A stretch of DNA of 64,000 bases from Arthrobacter sp. ERGS1:01 (GCF_001281315.1 NZ_CP012478.1:62001-126000), one strand, 5' to 3'. Shown: positions 42,382 to 51,660, counted from the first letter of the stretch. The notes: generated by a model from the letters alone, not told the origin. Made by a program: numbers and translations.

Positions 42382-44099
42382 CCGGGCCGCTGCGCAGCGC
42401 AGCCTGGTTCGCCGCCCCCGGTAAAACCGGAATCATGCACCGATCATGGATGCGGTCCGAGGGCCTGCCCGACGATTCGTTCGAAGGCCGTCCGGTGATC
42501 GGCATCGCCAACAGCTGGTCCGAGCTGACACCGTGCAACCTGCACTTCCGTGAGCTCGCCGAACATGTCAAACGCGGCATCTGGCAAGCCGGTGGCGTCC
42601 CCTTTGAGTTCCCCACCACCTCGGCCGGGGAATCCCTGATCCGGCCGAGCGCCATGATCCTGCGCAACCTGATCGCCATGGACCTCGAAGAGACCCTGCG
42701 CGCCAACCCGCTGGACGCCGTCGTCCTCTTGGCCGGATGTGACAAAACAACCCCGGCCTACCTGATGGGTGCAGCGAGCGTTGACCTGCCCACGCTGCTG
42801 ATCACCGGCGGCCCCATGCTCAACGGGAAGTACCGCGGCACCGACATCGGTTCCGGAACCTCGATCTGGCGTTTCACCGAACAAGTCCGGGCCGGCCAGA
42901 TGTCCGCTGCGGACCTTTCGGAAGCTGAATCCTGCATGGCGCGCAGCAACGGTCACTGCATGACCATGGGCACCGCATCAACCATGGCCATCCTCTCCGA
43001 AGTGCTGGGCATGCAACTGCCCGGCAGCGCCGACCTGCCCGCCAATGACTCACGCCGCAAGAAGCTCGCCCACCTGGCGGGCCGGCGCATCGTGGACATG
43101 GTTGCCGAGGATCTTCGCCCCTCCACGATCATGACCCGAACCGCGTTCGAGAACGCCATCCGCGCCAACGTCGCCATCGGCGGCTCCACCAACGCCGTCG
43201 TGCACTTGCTGGCCCTGGCCGGCCGGCTGGGCGTTGACCTGAAGCTGGACGACTTCGAAACCCTCGCCGCCGATGTTCCCACCCTGGTGGACCTCATGCC
43301 ATCGGGGCGGTTCCTGATGGAAGACTTCTGCTATGCGGGCGGTCTCGGCGCACTCATCGAGCGGATGGGCACACTCCTGGACCGAGACGCCGTCACCGTT
43401 ACGGGGGCAACGATCGGCGAAAACTACGCCGGTGCCCCAACGTACAACAACGAGGTTATCCGCGAACTCGACACCCCGGTCAAACCGGTCGGTTCGGGCA
43501 TTGCCGTCCTACGCGGAAGCCTTGCCCCGGACGGGGCGGTGATCAAGCAGTCGGCCGCCTCGACCGAGCTCCTGGTGCACCGAGGCCGGGCCCGCGTGTG
43601 GGACCGCGTCGAGGACTACCTCGTCGAAGCCGAGAATCCCGACACCGATATTGACGCCGCCGACATCCTGGTCATCCGCTACGCGGGGCCGCGCGGATAT
43701 CCCGGGATGCCCGAGATCGCCAACGTCGCCCTGCCCAAAAAGCTCCTACAGGAAGGCATTCGCGACATGGTCAGGATCTCGGACGCGCGCATGTCGGGAA
43801 CCTCCTACGGGACCGTGATCCTGCATGTGGCGCCGGAGGCCGCCAACGGCGGCCCGCTGGCACTGGTCCGCGACGGCGACATCATCTCCTTGGACGTGCC
43901 GGCCCGACAGCTGGATCTGGAGGTCGGCGAGGAAGAACTTGCCGCCCGCCGGGCCGACTGGACGCCACCCGCCGTTGAAGGCACCGACCGGGGCTATCTC
44001 AAACTGTTCGTGGAACATGTCAACGGGGCGGACACCGGTGCTGACTTCGACTTCCTCATCGGTGGCAGCGGCGCCAAAGTGCCCCGGCAGGCGTTCTAA
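42378..44099 (+). CDS. IlvD/Edd-family sugar-acid dehydratase
   Basis: A 573-residue iron-sulfur dehydratase. The three cluster cysteines occur in 'ELTPCNLHF' (about 53), 'LAGCDKTTPA' (about 121) and 'SNGHCMTMG' (about 193). C-terminal 'SDARMSGTSYGTVILHVAPEA' is the family signature. Members dehydrate dihydroxy acids or aldonates (arabonate, xylonate, galactonate, 6-phosphogluconate) to 2-keto-3-deoxy acids. Start GTG 42378 overlaps the glycosidase stop. Together with FAH and the 2-hydroxyacid dehydrogenase it points to a non-phosphorylated sugar-acid branch. Confidence 0.88.
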   Translation: MTGPLRSAAWFAAPGKTGIMHRSWMRSEGLPDDSFEGRPVIGIANSWSELTPCNLHFRELAEHVKRGIWQAGGVPFEFPTTSAGESLIRPSAMILRNLIAMDLEETLRANPLDAVVLLAGCDKTTPAYLMGAASVDLPTLLITGGPMLNGKYRGTDIGSGTSIWRFTEQVRAGQMSAADLSEAESCMARSNGHCMTMGTASTMAILSEVLGMQLPGSADLPANDSRRKKLAHLAGRRIVDMVAEDLRPSTIMTRTAFENAIRANVAIGGSTNAVVHLLALAGRLGVDLKLDDFETLAADVPTLVDLMPSGRFLMEDFCYAGGLGALIERMGTLLDRDAVTVTGATIGENYAGAPTYNNEVIRELDTPVKPVGSGIAVLRGSLAPDGAVIKQSAASTELLVHRGRARVWDRVEDYLVEAENPDTDIDAADILVIRYAGPRGYPGMPEIANVALPKKLLQEGIRDMVRISDARMSGTSYGTVILHVAPEAANGGPLALVRDGDIISLDVPARQLDLEVGEEELAARRADWTPPAVEGTDRGYLKLFVEHVNGADTGADFDFLIGGSGAKVPRQAF

Positions 44100-44103
44100 A
44101 GCC

Positions 44104-44634
44104 ATGGACGGTCCAGTTCTCGTCGTCGGGGCGACGCGCATGCTGCGCCCCGCCGTCGACGAACTGGTCCGGGGCGGATCCACGGTCATTGCCGTGGCCC
44201 GATCCGCCGCTGACCTGCAAATCCTGGCCGCCGAGCATCCAGGGACCGTGACGGGTATTGCCGTCGATTATCGCGACGCCGACCGATTCCTGCGACTGCT
44301 CCAGTCCGTACACACCCCGGCATCTGCGGCGATCGTGTACATCCCCTCCGCGGAACCGGCGGCACTGTCCACCCTCAGATCCCTGGTCCGCGGACCTGTG
44401 GTGCAGGTGCTGACCAGCCACGTTGCCGATCCTGCCGGCGGAGAGCCGTTCACCTTCGAAAACCTTCCCCAGCCCCCCGGACAGCCCTGGTACCGGCTCG
44501 TTCTGGGATGGAGTAAGACAGGCGCCTGGCACTCACCCGACGAAATTTCGGCAGCAGCAGTCGCCGTGCTTAGACAGAAAAGAGACGGACAACTTGGTGA
44601 GCTGCGCCCATGGACCGACCGGCCCGAAGCGTGA
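44104..44634 (+). CDS. Short NAD(P)-binding Rossmann protein
   Basis: A 176-residue protein. 'VLVVGATRMLRPAVDELVRGG' is a dinucleotide-binding start, but the total length is shorter than a normal SDR (about 250). The Tyr-x-x-x-Lys pair is not clearly present. It may be a truncated or divergent dehydrogenase; its start, 4 bases after the dehydratase stop, links it to the same operon. The reaction is unknown. Confidence 0.55.
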   Translation: MDGPVLVVGATRMLRPAVDELVRGGSTVIAVARSAADLQILAAEHPGTVTGIAVDYRDADRFLRLLQSVHTPASAAIVYIPSAEPAALSTLRSLVRGPVVQVLTSHVADPAGGEPFTFENLPQPPGQPWYRLVLGWSKTGAWHSPDEISAAAVAVLRQKRDGQLGELRPWTDRPEA

Positions 44635-44721
44635 CCACAGATACCAGCAGCCACCACCACCATGCTCTGTGTATAGCCGGTCGCGTACTTGATGCGGGCC
44701 GATGAAAGGGAAGAGGGCCTC

Positions 44722-46227
44722 GTGCTGAAGATTCCCGTGATACGAGCGGGTTTGCCGCAGTGGCTGGCCCTGGCAGTGCTGACGCTACCGGTGCTGCTGA
44801 TCGCCGTCGACTCGACAGTGCTCGGCTTTGCAGTCCCCGCCCTCACCGAGGCATTGCGACCATCGGGCGTCCAATTGCTGTGGATCGTCGATATCTACTC
44901 GTTCATGCTCGCCGGCTTGCTCGTGACAATGGGCACGCTGGGGGACAGGATCGGACGGCGCAGGCTATTGCTGATCGGTTCGGCGGGCTTCGGTGCCGCC
45001 TCCGCGCTCACGGCCTACTCCAGCTCACCCGAGATGCTGATTGCTGCACGGGCCGTGCTGGGGTGCGCCGGTGCCACCCTGATGCCCTCGACCCTCTCCA
45101 TTCTGCGGCACCTCTTTCATAATGCCCGGCAGCGCCGGCTGGCGATCGCCATTTGGTCCGCCACGGCCTCCGGCGGGGCGGCACTGGGGCCCATCCTCGG
45201 GGGCTTCCTGCTTGAGCATTTCTGGTGGGGTTCGGTGTTCCTGATCAATGCACCCGTCATGGTGCTGATCCTGATTGCCGCACCACTACTCGTCCCGGAG
45301 TCCAAGGACCCACATCCGGGCAAGTACGATCTGCCCAGCGCGGCGTTGTCCCTGGCAGCCATCCTTCCGGTGATCTACGGGATTAAGATGCTGGCCGCAG
45401 ACGGACCGGCCCCGATGCCGGCATTCTCACTGGTGGTTGGCCTGCTGCTCGGTGCGGCATTTATACGTCGACAAAAACGGTTGGCCGATCCGATGATCGA
45501 CGTGCGCCTGTTCACCAACGCAACCTTTTCAGCCGGCGTGGTCATCAACTTGTTCTCAGTTTTTGCCCTGGTGGGTGTGTTCTTCGTGGTCACGCAATAC
45601 CTGCAGCTCGTGCTGGGATTAGGTCCACTGGAGGCGGCGCTTTGGCTGATGCCGGCCATGGTGGCGGAAGCACTCAGTGCGCTGGCCGGGGTCTGGCTGG
45701 TTCGGCTGATGCCGCTCAACCGCGCCGTTTGTCTGGGACTCGTGCTGGCAGGAGCCGGCATCGGGCTGTCCACGCTAACAGCGTCTCACCCGTTCCCGGG
45801 CATAATATTTGTCGGATTCCTCCTGCTCGGACTGGGTTCCGGGCTGGCCTATGCACTCAGCAACGATGCGATTATTGCTGCCGTCAACCCAGAAAGGGCC
45901 GGAGCCGCCGCGGCCGTCTCCGAGACGGCCTACGAGCTCGGCGCAGCTTTGGGTGTCGCGATCCTGGGCACCGTGCTCAACACGGGTTACCGTTCCGGGT
46001 TTCTTCCAGGAGCAGGTGTCAGTACCGTGACGGCGAGTCAGGCCCGTGAAACCCTCGGCGCGGCCAGGGTCCTGGCCGAATCGCTTCCACTTGATCAGGC
46101 CACCCTGCTAATGGACGCCGGCCGGAGTGCGTTTCTCAACGGAATGTTCGCCGTTGGCCTAGTGGCAGTCACAATCCTGGGCGGGACGGCCATCTTCTCG
46201 CTCTTCTGGTTCAGAGAGAAGAACTGA
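44722..46227 (+). CDS. MFS exporter, DHA2 (EmrB/QacA) type
   Basis: A 501-residue transporter with about 14 membrane helices. 'AVDSTVLGFAVPALTEAL' (motif D1), 'LLVTMGTLGDRIGRRRLLLIG' (loop 2-3) and 'SATASGGAALGPILGGFLLE' (motif C of exporters, about residues 150-170) mark a proton-driven drug or metabolite exporter. GTG 44722 is chosen since AAGGGAAGAGGG lies directly upstream. The TetR-like remnant immediately downstream was probably its repressor, so the exporter may now be unregulated. Confidence 0.85.
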   Translation: MLKIPVIRAGLPQWLALAVLTLPVLLIAVDSTVLGFAVPALTEALRPSGVQLLWIVDIYSFMLAGLLVTMGTLGDRIGRRRLLLIGSAGFGAASALTAYSSSPEMLIAARAVLGCAGATLMPSTLSILRHLFHNARQRRLAIAIWSATASGGAALGPILGGFLLEHFWWGSVFLINAPVMVLILIAAPLLVPESKDPHPGKYDLPSAALSLAAILPVIYGIKMLAADGPAPMPAFSLVVGLLLGAAFIRRQKRLADPMIDVRLFTNATFSAGVVINLFSVFALVGVFFVVTQYLQLVLGLGPLEAALWLMPAMVAEALSALAGVWLVRLMPLNRAVCLGLVLAGAGIGLSTLTASHPFPGIIFVGFLLLGLGSGLAYALSNDAIIAAVNPERAGAAAAVSETAYELGAALGVAILGTVLNTGYRSGFLPGAGVSTVTASQARETLGAARVLAESLPLDQATLLMDAGRSAFLNGMFAVGLVAVTILGGTAIFSLFWFREKN

Positions 46228-46343
46228 ACCCTGCGCATACAGGCTGCTATGGTGTACGGCAAAAACTTAGCGTGGTATTTGTTCCGTTTTCTAGCGACCC
46301 CCTTTTGTCGTCTTTCCCCGAAGGAGGACAGCTGGAAAGGTAA

Positions 46344-46553
46344 CGGCAGCATGCCCTGAAGGGCTTGGAGGAGATCATTCGTCTGGCCAAGGCCTCCGGC
46401 ACGCTGCGCCCAGGCTTCGACGTCGAGGATATCTCACTGCAGTTGCTGGCCCACGACGGAGTGCTCACCGGCACCGAGCCAAACACTTAAACTGCCTCGG
46501 AACGAATCATCGGCTGGCTGCTCGACGGCTGCCGGAACACCCCGACGCCGTAG
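46344..46553 (+). pseudogene. TetR-family repressor remnant (C-terminal part)
   Basis: Reading from 46344, the frame gives 'RQHALKGLEEIIRLAKASG' and 'LRPGFDVEDISLQLLAH', then a TAA stop (46488-46490), then 'TASERIIGWLLDGCRN' to TAG 46551. This matches the C-terminal ligand domain of TetR proteins that end in '...LxxxLLDGxR'. The N-terminal HTH part is absent and a stop interrupts the rest. Its closeness to the MFS gene fits the common TetR-exporter pair. Confidence 0.65.
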
Positions 46554-46779
46554 TGACGCACCCTGAGTTGTTTGATGAACGAAAGCTCACGGCGCAGGAT
46601 AGGGATCACCCGGGTGGACGTCCCTTCAAGCACCGGGTTCACAGATCTACGCTGAGCCTTCGAGGGCAGGGTCTTTGGACGAGACGTCTCATAACCCAGG
46701 CGAGGCAAAACGATGCAAAGTATGGGCGAGCGACACCGCAGGGAAGCTGATTACCACCCCGACCGGCCCTTGGCACCAT
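46554..46779. other. Non-coding stretch before tnpA end
   Basis: No convincing gene. A short palindrome GAGACGTCTC lies near 46681-46690. The region separates the TetR remnant from the convergent tnpA gene. Confidence 0.35.
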
Positions 46780-49700
46780 TCAGTCTTCCGCGCCTTCCTC
46801 GTCGTCGTCGAGTCCGGTCGTGTCGGGATCACGCAGCGGGCGCAGGGTGCCGCCTGCTGGCTGCGTGGCGGTGAAGTTGTAGCGTCCGAGCAGGTTGAGG
46901 TTCTTGTGTTTGAGCGGGGAGAGCCGGGCCACGTCCTCATCGCGGATCTCGTGGCCCTCGGTGCGGAGCTGGGCGACTGCGGCGTCAATGTAGCGGGTCG
47001 TCCAGAGCACGACTGCGTTCAGGACCAGGCCGAGCGAGCCGAGTTGGTCCTCCATTCCGTCGCGGTATGCCTGGTGAATGGTGCCTTTCTTGCCGTGGCA
47101 GATCTCGCGGGCCAATTTGTGGCGGGATTCCTGCACGGTGAGTTGCTTGTGCATTTGCCGCCGGTAAGTGTCATCTGCGGGGTCAACGACGGCAAGTAGG
47201 TGCAGGGTCTTGGCGATCCGCCCGTACTCGGCGAACGACTGACCGAGCGGTGTGGGGCGGCCCTCGTGTCCGAACATCCGCAACAGGTCATAGGCGCGCA
47301 CCTGGTTGGTGACCAGGGAGCCGGCGACCCGCAGCATGTCCGGCCAGGCGGTGAGCACCTTGTTCACATTCACTTTGTTGTTGCGCGCCAGTGCCTCCAG
47401 CGCTCCATAGCTCTCTGCCGGTTCGGCGCCTGGCATCTGCGCCTTCCAGAACCGTTGGTCTTCGAGGTCCTTGAAACGCGGGGAGAAGCGGTAGCCGAGC
47501 ATCTTGAAAAGACCGAAGACCATGTCGGAGTAGGAAGCGTTGTCGGTGGCGACCATCTCGGGCTTCACCCCGCCGTCCAGGTTCAACAGGGCGTCCAGAA
47601 TGAAAAGGGAGTCACGTGGGGTGCCGGGCACCACCATCTGCCCGAGGCCGGCCACCTGGTCGTTGATCGCGTTCAGCCAGGTGATGCCCTTCTGCTTAGC
47701 GAAGTACTTCGGGGAGGGCGCGGCGTTGATGGTGCGCACGGGAACGACGAAGCGCAGGCCGTCGACGGAGGCGAGCAGTCCCTTGCCCCAGAACTGCACG
47801 ATGGGCACCTTCGCCTGGGCTTCGATCAGTGCGGCGTTCGCCGCGGCGATGGTGGTGGTGCGCAGGTAGTACTGGTCAACGTGGACCAGCCGGGAGCGGG
47901 TGAGTGCCTCATGGCTAGGGTTGATTACCGGGGTCATGCCGATGTTGCAGGCCTCCGAGACAAGCAGCGCGACGAGCGAGGTGCTCAGGTCTTTCATGCG
48001 GGTCCTGCCATCGCCCAGGTGCACGAAAGCGTCCAGGAACCCGGTCCAGGAGTTCACCTCGAAGAGCAGGTCCGGCAGGTCGATCTTCGGGAGCATCCTC
48101 TCCACCCGTCCGCGCAGCCAGGCCAGCGACTTCGGCTCCCCGAGCGCGTGAATCTTCTCCACATTCAGTTTCGCCCGTCCGTTTGGCTGCACCTCGATGC
48201 TGATCTTCGCGTCATCACCGGCTTCATCGAGGCGCTCGGCCATCTGCCTCCAGGTGGCATCCAGCACCTCGACGAGTTCCCGCAGGTGCTGCTCGGCATC
48301 CTCCTCCAGGCTCAGGCCGGCCAGGATGTCCTCTCGCACCGCCTCCCAACCCGTTCCCATGAGCAGGCGGGCGCGTGGGTCCGACCAGCGGTGCGAGGGC
48401 GAGGCGAAGATGTCCCGACGCTTCAGAGCGCGGAAGAGCTGTTCCAGGACACACACCACGTACGCGTCGCGGTCCACCGCACCCTCCGGCAGCTCGGCGT
48501 TCGCATACACCGCCTTGTGCCAATGCGGCGGCACGAGCTTGTCGTCGATCTCCCGGGGCAGCAGCGGCTTCTCGCCGACCTTCCGCCGCGAGAGTGCGGG
48601 CAGCTTCTTCACCCCGGCCAAGATGCGCACCCCGTCGGTCGCGGCCTCCAGCGCCGAGGTCTCACCCAACAGAGACAGGAACGGCCTGACGGTGTTGTAG
48701 CGCAGCGCCAGCGCCCCGCGCAGTGCACTTTGCGCCGAATCTCCGTCCTGAGGCACCAAAGTCACCACTGTGGCGGCCGCGCCCGACATCACCAACCGGG
48801 GCGCGATCTCCTCCAATGCCCGCCATAGCGCGGCCACATCCACCTCACCCCCGGCTTCCTCGATGGACTCCAGCTTCTCGATGAACACCTTCGCTGCCCT
48901 TGCCACGATCCGTGACGCCTTCTCCAGCTGCGGCAAGGTGGACAGGCGCTGCTTGTCCGTGGCGCGCTTCGCGGTGCTGATCAGCCTGGTCGCCATCAGG
49001 ATCTCGAACAGGTCCAGGGCATCATCGATCGCCTTGGCCTCCAGCTGGCGCATCACCGCGGTGAGTATCGCCGTGCGCTTGGGCTCCGCGGTCCGCTCCA
49101 ACTTCGGGGCCTTGGCGCCCAGCCCGTACCGAGCCAGCACCGAGAGCCGGTTCGGCGGTACCTGTTCCAGCTTCAGCCGACCCAGCCCGAAGGCGCCTAT
49201 GTCCTCAACCCGCTGCAACGCACCCTTCATCGCGGTGCCGGTGCTCCGCGTGGGCGGTCGACGCATCCGCTCCAGTTCCGAGTACCGGGTACCCTCCGGT
49301 GTTTTCAGCGTGGCAACCAAGTTCCCCGGCAGTGCAGCATCCGCCCGCACGGCGGCCTTGGCAACCGTGGCGTGCAGCCGCTTCTCGGCGATGGTGCGAA
49401 CCTCGGAAACCTGCCGGGCCAGCACGTTCACCCCGGGTAGCAGCACCCGATGCCGCCGCAGCCAACCCGCCGCGTGGTTGAACAACGCGACCGGTCCCTC
49501 GGCGTGCGTCCAAGCCCGCCCGTGCAGGAACGCCCTGAACATCCGCCCGTGGGCGGGATCCTCGTACTGATGGTAGCCGTACGCATCGCGGATCTCCCAC
49601 GCGTGCTCGTACGCTGTCTTTGGCCGCTCGGTGTACTCCTTGAGGCAGGAGGGATCCTCAATCGCCAGCTGCGCCGCCAGATGCTCAACGACCGGCCACG

Positions 49701-49917
49701 GCACGGCCGAGGGGTCCTCCAGGAACAGCCCGATATACCGGACCGTACACATCTGCAAGGCAAAGCCCAGACGATTGTGGTCACCGCGCCGTTTCACGAC
49801 CAGGTTCCGGTCCTCGTCGTCGAGGAAGAAGAAGCGCTCCAACTCGGGCCGCGTCGGTTCCTCGGCGAACCTTCCATAGGCCTCGGCCTGCTCATCAGTC
49901 AGAAATTCCACGGGCAT
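46780..49917 (-). CDS. tnpA: Tn3-family transposase TnpA
   Basis: A 1045-residue transposase, near the family's usual 950-1020. The N-terminus 'MPVEFLTDEQAEAYGRFAEE' is typical, with 'FFFLDDEDRNLVVKRRGDHNRLGFALQMCTV' conserved across the family. The C-terminal catalytic region has 'LASVDGLRFVVPVRT' and 'EMVATDNASYSDMVFGLFKML', the two Asp of the DDE triad. No frameshift is visible. It binds the terminal repeats and moves the element by a replicative route. ATG 49917 is preferred over a longer non-ATG start that would cross the inverted repeat. Confidence 0.95.
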   Translation of the reverse strand: MPVEFLTDEQAEAYGRFAEEPTRPELERFFFLDDEDRNLVVKRRGDHNRLGFALQMCTVRYIGLFLEDPSAVPWPVVEHLAAQLAIEDPSCLKEYTERPKTAYEHAWEIRDAYGYHQYEDPAHGRMFRAFLHGRAWTHAEGPVALFNHAAGWLRRHRVLLPGVNVLARQVSEVRTIAEKRLHATVAKAAVRADAALPGNLVATLKTPEGTRYSELERMRRPPTRSTGTAMKGALQRVEDIGAFGLGRLKLEQVPPNRLSVLARYGLGAKAPKLERTAEPKRTAILTAVMRQLEAKAIDDALDLFEILMATRLISTAKRATDKQRLSTLPQLEKASRIVARAAKVFIEKLESIEEAGGEVDVAALWRALEEIAPRLVMSGAAATVVTLVPQDGDSAQSALRGALALRYNTVRPFLSLLGETSALEAATDGVRILAGVKKLPALSRRKVGEKPLLPREIDDKLVPPHWHKAVYANAELPEGAVDRDAYVVCVLEQLFRALKRRDIFASPSHRWSDPRARLLMGTGWEAVREDILAGLSLEEDAEQHLRELVEVLDATWRQMAERLDEAGDDAKISIEVQPNGRAKLNVEKIHALGEPKSLAWLRGRVERMLPKIDLPDLLFEVNSWTGFLDAFVHLGDGRTRMKDLSTSLVALLVSEACNIGMTPVINPSHEALTRSRLVHVDQYYLRTTTIAAANAALIEAQAKVPIVQFWGKGLLASVDGLRFVVPVRTINAAPSPKYFAKQKGITWLNAINDQVAGLGQMVVPGTPRDSLFILDALLNLDGGVKPEMVATDNASYSDMVFGLFKMLGYRFSPRFKDLEDQRFWKAQMPGAEPAESYGALEALARNNKVNVNKVLTAWPDMLRVAGSLVTNQVRAYDLLRMFGHEGRPTPLGQSFAEYGRIAKTLHLLAVVDPADDTYRRQMHKQLTVQESRHKLAREICHGKKGTIHQAYRDGMEDQLGSLGLVLNAVVLWTTRYIDAAVAQLRTEGHEIRDEDVARLSPLKHKNLNLLGRYNFTATQPAGGTLRPLRDPDTTGLDDDEEGAED

Positions 49918-50025
49918 GAGACTGACAATAGCCGCCCCACCAGTGATCGAGACTCTTCCGACGAAAATCTGCACGCAACTCCGTGCAACTTGGATCGCCT
50001 GAACTGAAAGATCAAGGTCAATTGG

Positions 50026-50069
50026 CTTAGCGCCAACCGCTGTACCGCTGGTCCCCAAGGTCGGAATCC
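50026..50069 (-). repeat. Right terminal inverted repeat of the Tn3-family transposon
   Basis: The reverse complement of the left repeat with two mismatches in 44 bases. The CTTAG end faces tnpA and the GGTCCCCAAGG side faces outward. It starts 108 bases upstream of the tnpA start. Confidence 0.85.
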
Positions 50070-50140
50070 CGGAGCAGGAGCGTCCCACTACCCAGGAACT
50101 GGGACGTCGGGTGGAACAACAGAAATGACAGCGCTTCGGG

Positions 50141-50563
50141 TCATTGATCCCGAAGGATGCGATTCTCGTGCGGTATTGCCCTTGTCGCCAGAAGTGTTAC
50201 TACGAACAGCCCAAAGGTAAAGAACAGCCATACCGGAGCTGCCCCGATATCGTAGAAGGCTCCCTCCTTACTGCCCAGGGAGAGACGCAGGGCGCTTCCC
50301 ACGATAGAAAGCGGGGCAAGGACGGCCGTGCCGATGACCAGCCGTCGAAGCTTCCGGCTCTGCTTCAACAACTGACCAGAGACCGCCATGGTGAAGGCCA
50401 GTGGGGTGGCCACAGCAAAGACAATGGATGCGATATAGCCTGTGATGTACAGCGAATCGAATTGCGGGAGTATGAGTCCTGCGATCACCGCCAGGCTGGC
50501 ACAGGTTGCGGGCAGGCCCCGGGCAACGGAGGCTCTTGACCTATCGTTTGTCATCTCACTCAT
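50141..50563 (-). CDS. Four-helix membrane protein, hypothetical
   Basis: A 140-residue membrane protein with about four hydrophobic helices ('ATCASLAVIAGLILPQF', 'ITGYIASIVFAVATPLAFTM', 'RLVIGTAVLAPLSIVGSAL', 'VWLFFTFGLFVVTLLA') and a short basic tail. It is not recognised. ATG 50563 overlaps the stop of the phospholipase-like gene (ATGA), so the two form a unit; it may be a protective or export partner of the secreted enzyme. This is inference. Confidence 0.55.
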   Translation of the reverse strand: MSEMTNDRSRASVARGLPATCASLAVIAGLILPQFDSLYITGYIASIVFAVATPLAFTMAVSGQLLKQSRKLRRLVIGTAVLAPLSIVGSALRLSLGSKEGAFYDIGAAPVWLFFTFGLFVVTLLATRAIPHENRILRDQ

Positions 50564-51478
50564 CCGAAAGTCCAAGTGTTGGCGGAGACTGCTACGTAGT
50601 AGGTAACTGCTACGGTCCTGCAAGCGGGTGCAGTGAATGAATTGTTTGCCATGTTGCAGCTCATAAACAGGTTGGTGTGAAGTCCTGCATCGCATTTGCT
50701 TCGTTCGACTTTTCGTTGCAAGGTCGGCATCCACATGATCTTTTCTAGGCATAAGTCGTGTCGTGCACATGAGTCCTTGAAGTTGGCGTTTCCAAAGGAG
50801 TCCGGTGACAGTGTGCAGTAATCATGAAGCTCTTTTGGGCTCATCTTCGGATTGTTTAATGTAGTTCGAAGGGATGGAGACCCCGGCCAGGCGCAATTGA
50901 GGTCCGCCGTCACCGGCGTTATCGCCCGGAATATTTAGGAGCATTTGATGGTAGTTGGCTGACACCTCAGCGTCCTCGCTGTGGCCATCCCTGAGGTACG
51001 CCGGGGCCAGGGTGATCGGATAGACGGTGGATGCGGTCACGGTGAATTCCTGAGTCACCGTGTCGCCGGCAACCGTGTAGGTGGACGGAATTTTGACCCC
51101 ATTGGCGTCCATCGCAAAGGGTGCCGTGAGCTGACCGTACGGCCCCCCGTCTGCTGAAAGAACTACGAATTCTTGGGGTTCGCCGCCCTGGCTCTCTGCG
51201 ACCACTCCGTCGCTCAAGCCCGTGATCGCGAACGAGTTTCCTTGATCTTGGTTCAGCACGATAACTGTATCTAGCAGTGGCCTAATGGCACTGTTATCAA
51301 TTCGAATCGGAAGATTTGATTCGGACGAAGAATCCGTATTCGTCACACCAGAGGCCCCGGGGCTGAGCTTTGCGTCTGCGGCGTTGGCGGAAGTAACCGC
51401 ACCCAATGTCATACTGCTGGCAACCAAAAGGATTGCGAGAATGCCGCCTAAATTGCTAAATTTCTTTCGATGATTCAT
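50560..51478 (-). pseudogene. Secreted phospholipase A2-like protein, frameshifted
   Basis: The first frame (51478-50822) has a signal peptide 'GGILAILLVASSMTLGAVTSA' and a beta-rich prodomain with 'YTVAGDTVTQEFTVTASTVYPITLAPAYLR', as in secreted actinobacterial hydrolase-like proteins. The second frame (50913-50560) has 'LHDYCTLSPDSFGNANFKDSCARHDLCLEK', where C-x-x-H-D-x-C is the phospholipase A2 catalytic motif. Joining them needs a shift between about 50938 and 50822; a stop exists in the second frame just upstream. It is probably a recent mutation or sequencing error. If intact it would be a 300-residue secreted lipase. Confidence 0.65.
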
Positions 51479-51660
51479 CGTTCAAGCCCCCACTTGTATT
51501 CGGCCATTACTTTGGACCGAGTACGCCCGACGAAATTCGAGCGTCCTTCAATCTAACCTAGAAATGATGGCTACCCGTCAAATTGATCCCCGAGGGTCTC
51601 ACGTGCGCCGCTGCTGGATCTTCCCCAGGGACTATGCCGCTAGGCCGTGATGTAGGGGTC

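Larger units (their letters stand above)
26271..50069. mobile_element. Tn3-family transposon (about 23.8 kb) carrying a sugar-catabolism island
   Basis: Two 44-bp inverted repeats (26271-26314 and 50026-50069; 42 of 44 bases match) face each other with GGGGACCAGCGG outward and GCTAAG inward, the polarity of Tn3-family ends. A serine resolvase gene lies 90 bases inside the left end and a full-length tnpA about 110 bases inside the right end; both are on the minus strand. Between them are about 20 kb of passenger genes: two transport systems, three regulators or regulator fragments and about 15 enzymes. No certain target duplication was seen. ACTAC stands at 26262-26266 and 50087-50091, but accepting it needs outer ends of unequal length. 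Confidence 0.82.

Noticed and set aside
46487..46708. A minus-strand frame opposite the TetR remnant
   Set aside because: No ribosome site; the opposite strand matches a known family better.
26262..50091. ACTAC on both sides as a 5-bp target duplication of the Tn3 element
   Set aside because: Accepting it needs different outer lengths of the two ends (13-14 bases more on the right); it could be chance.
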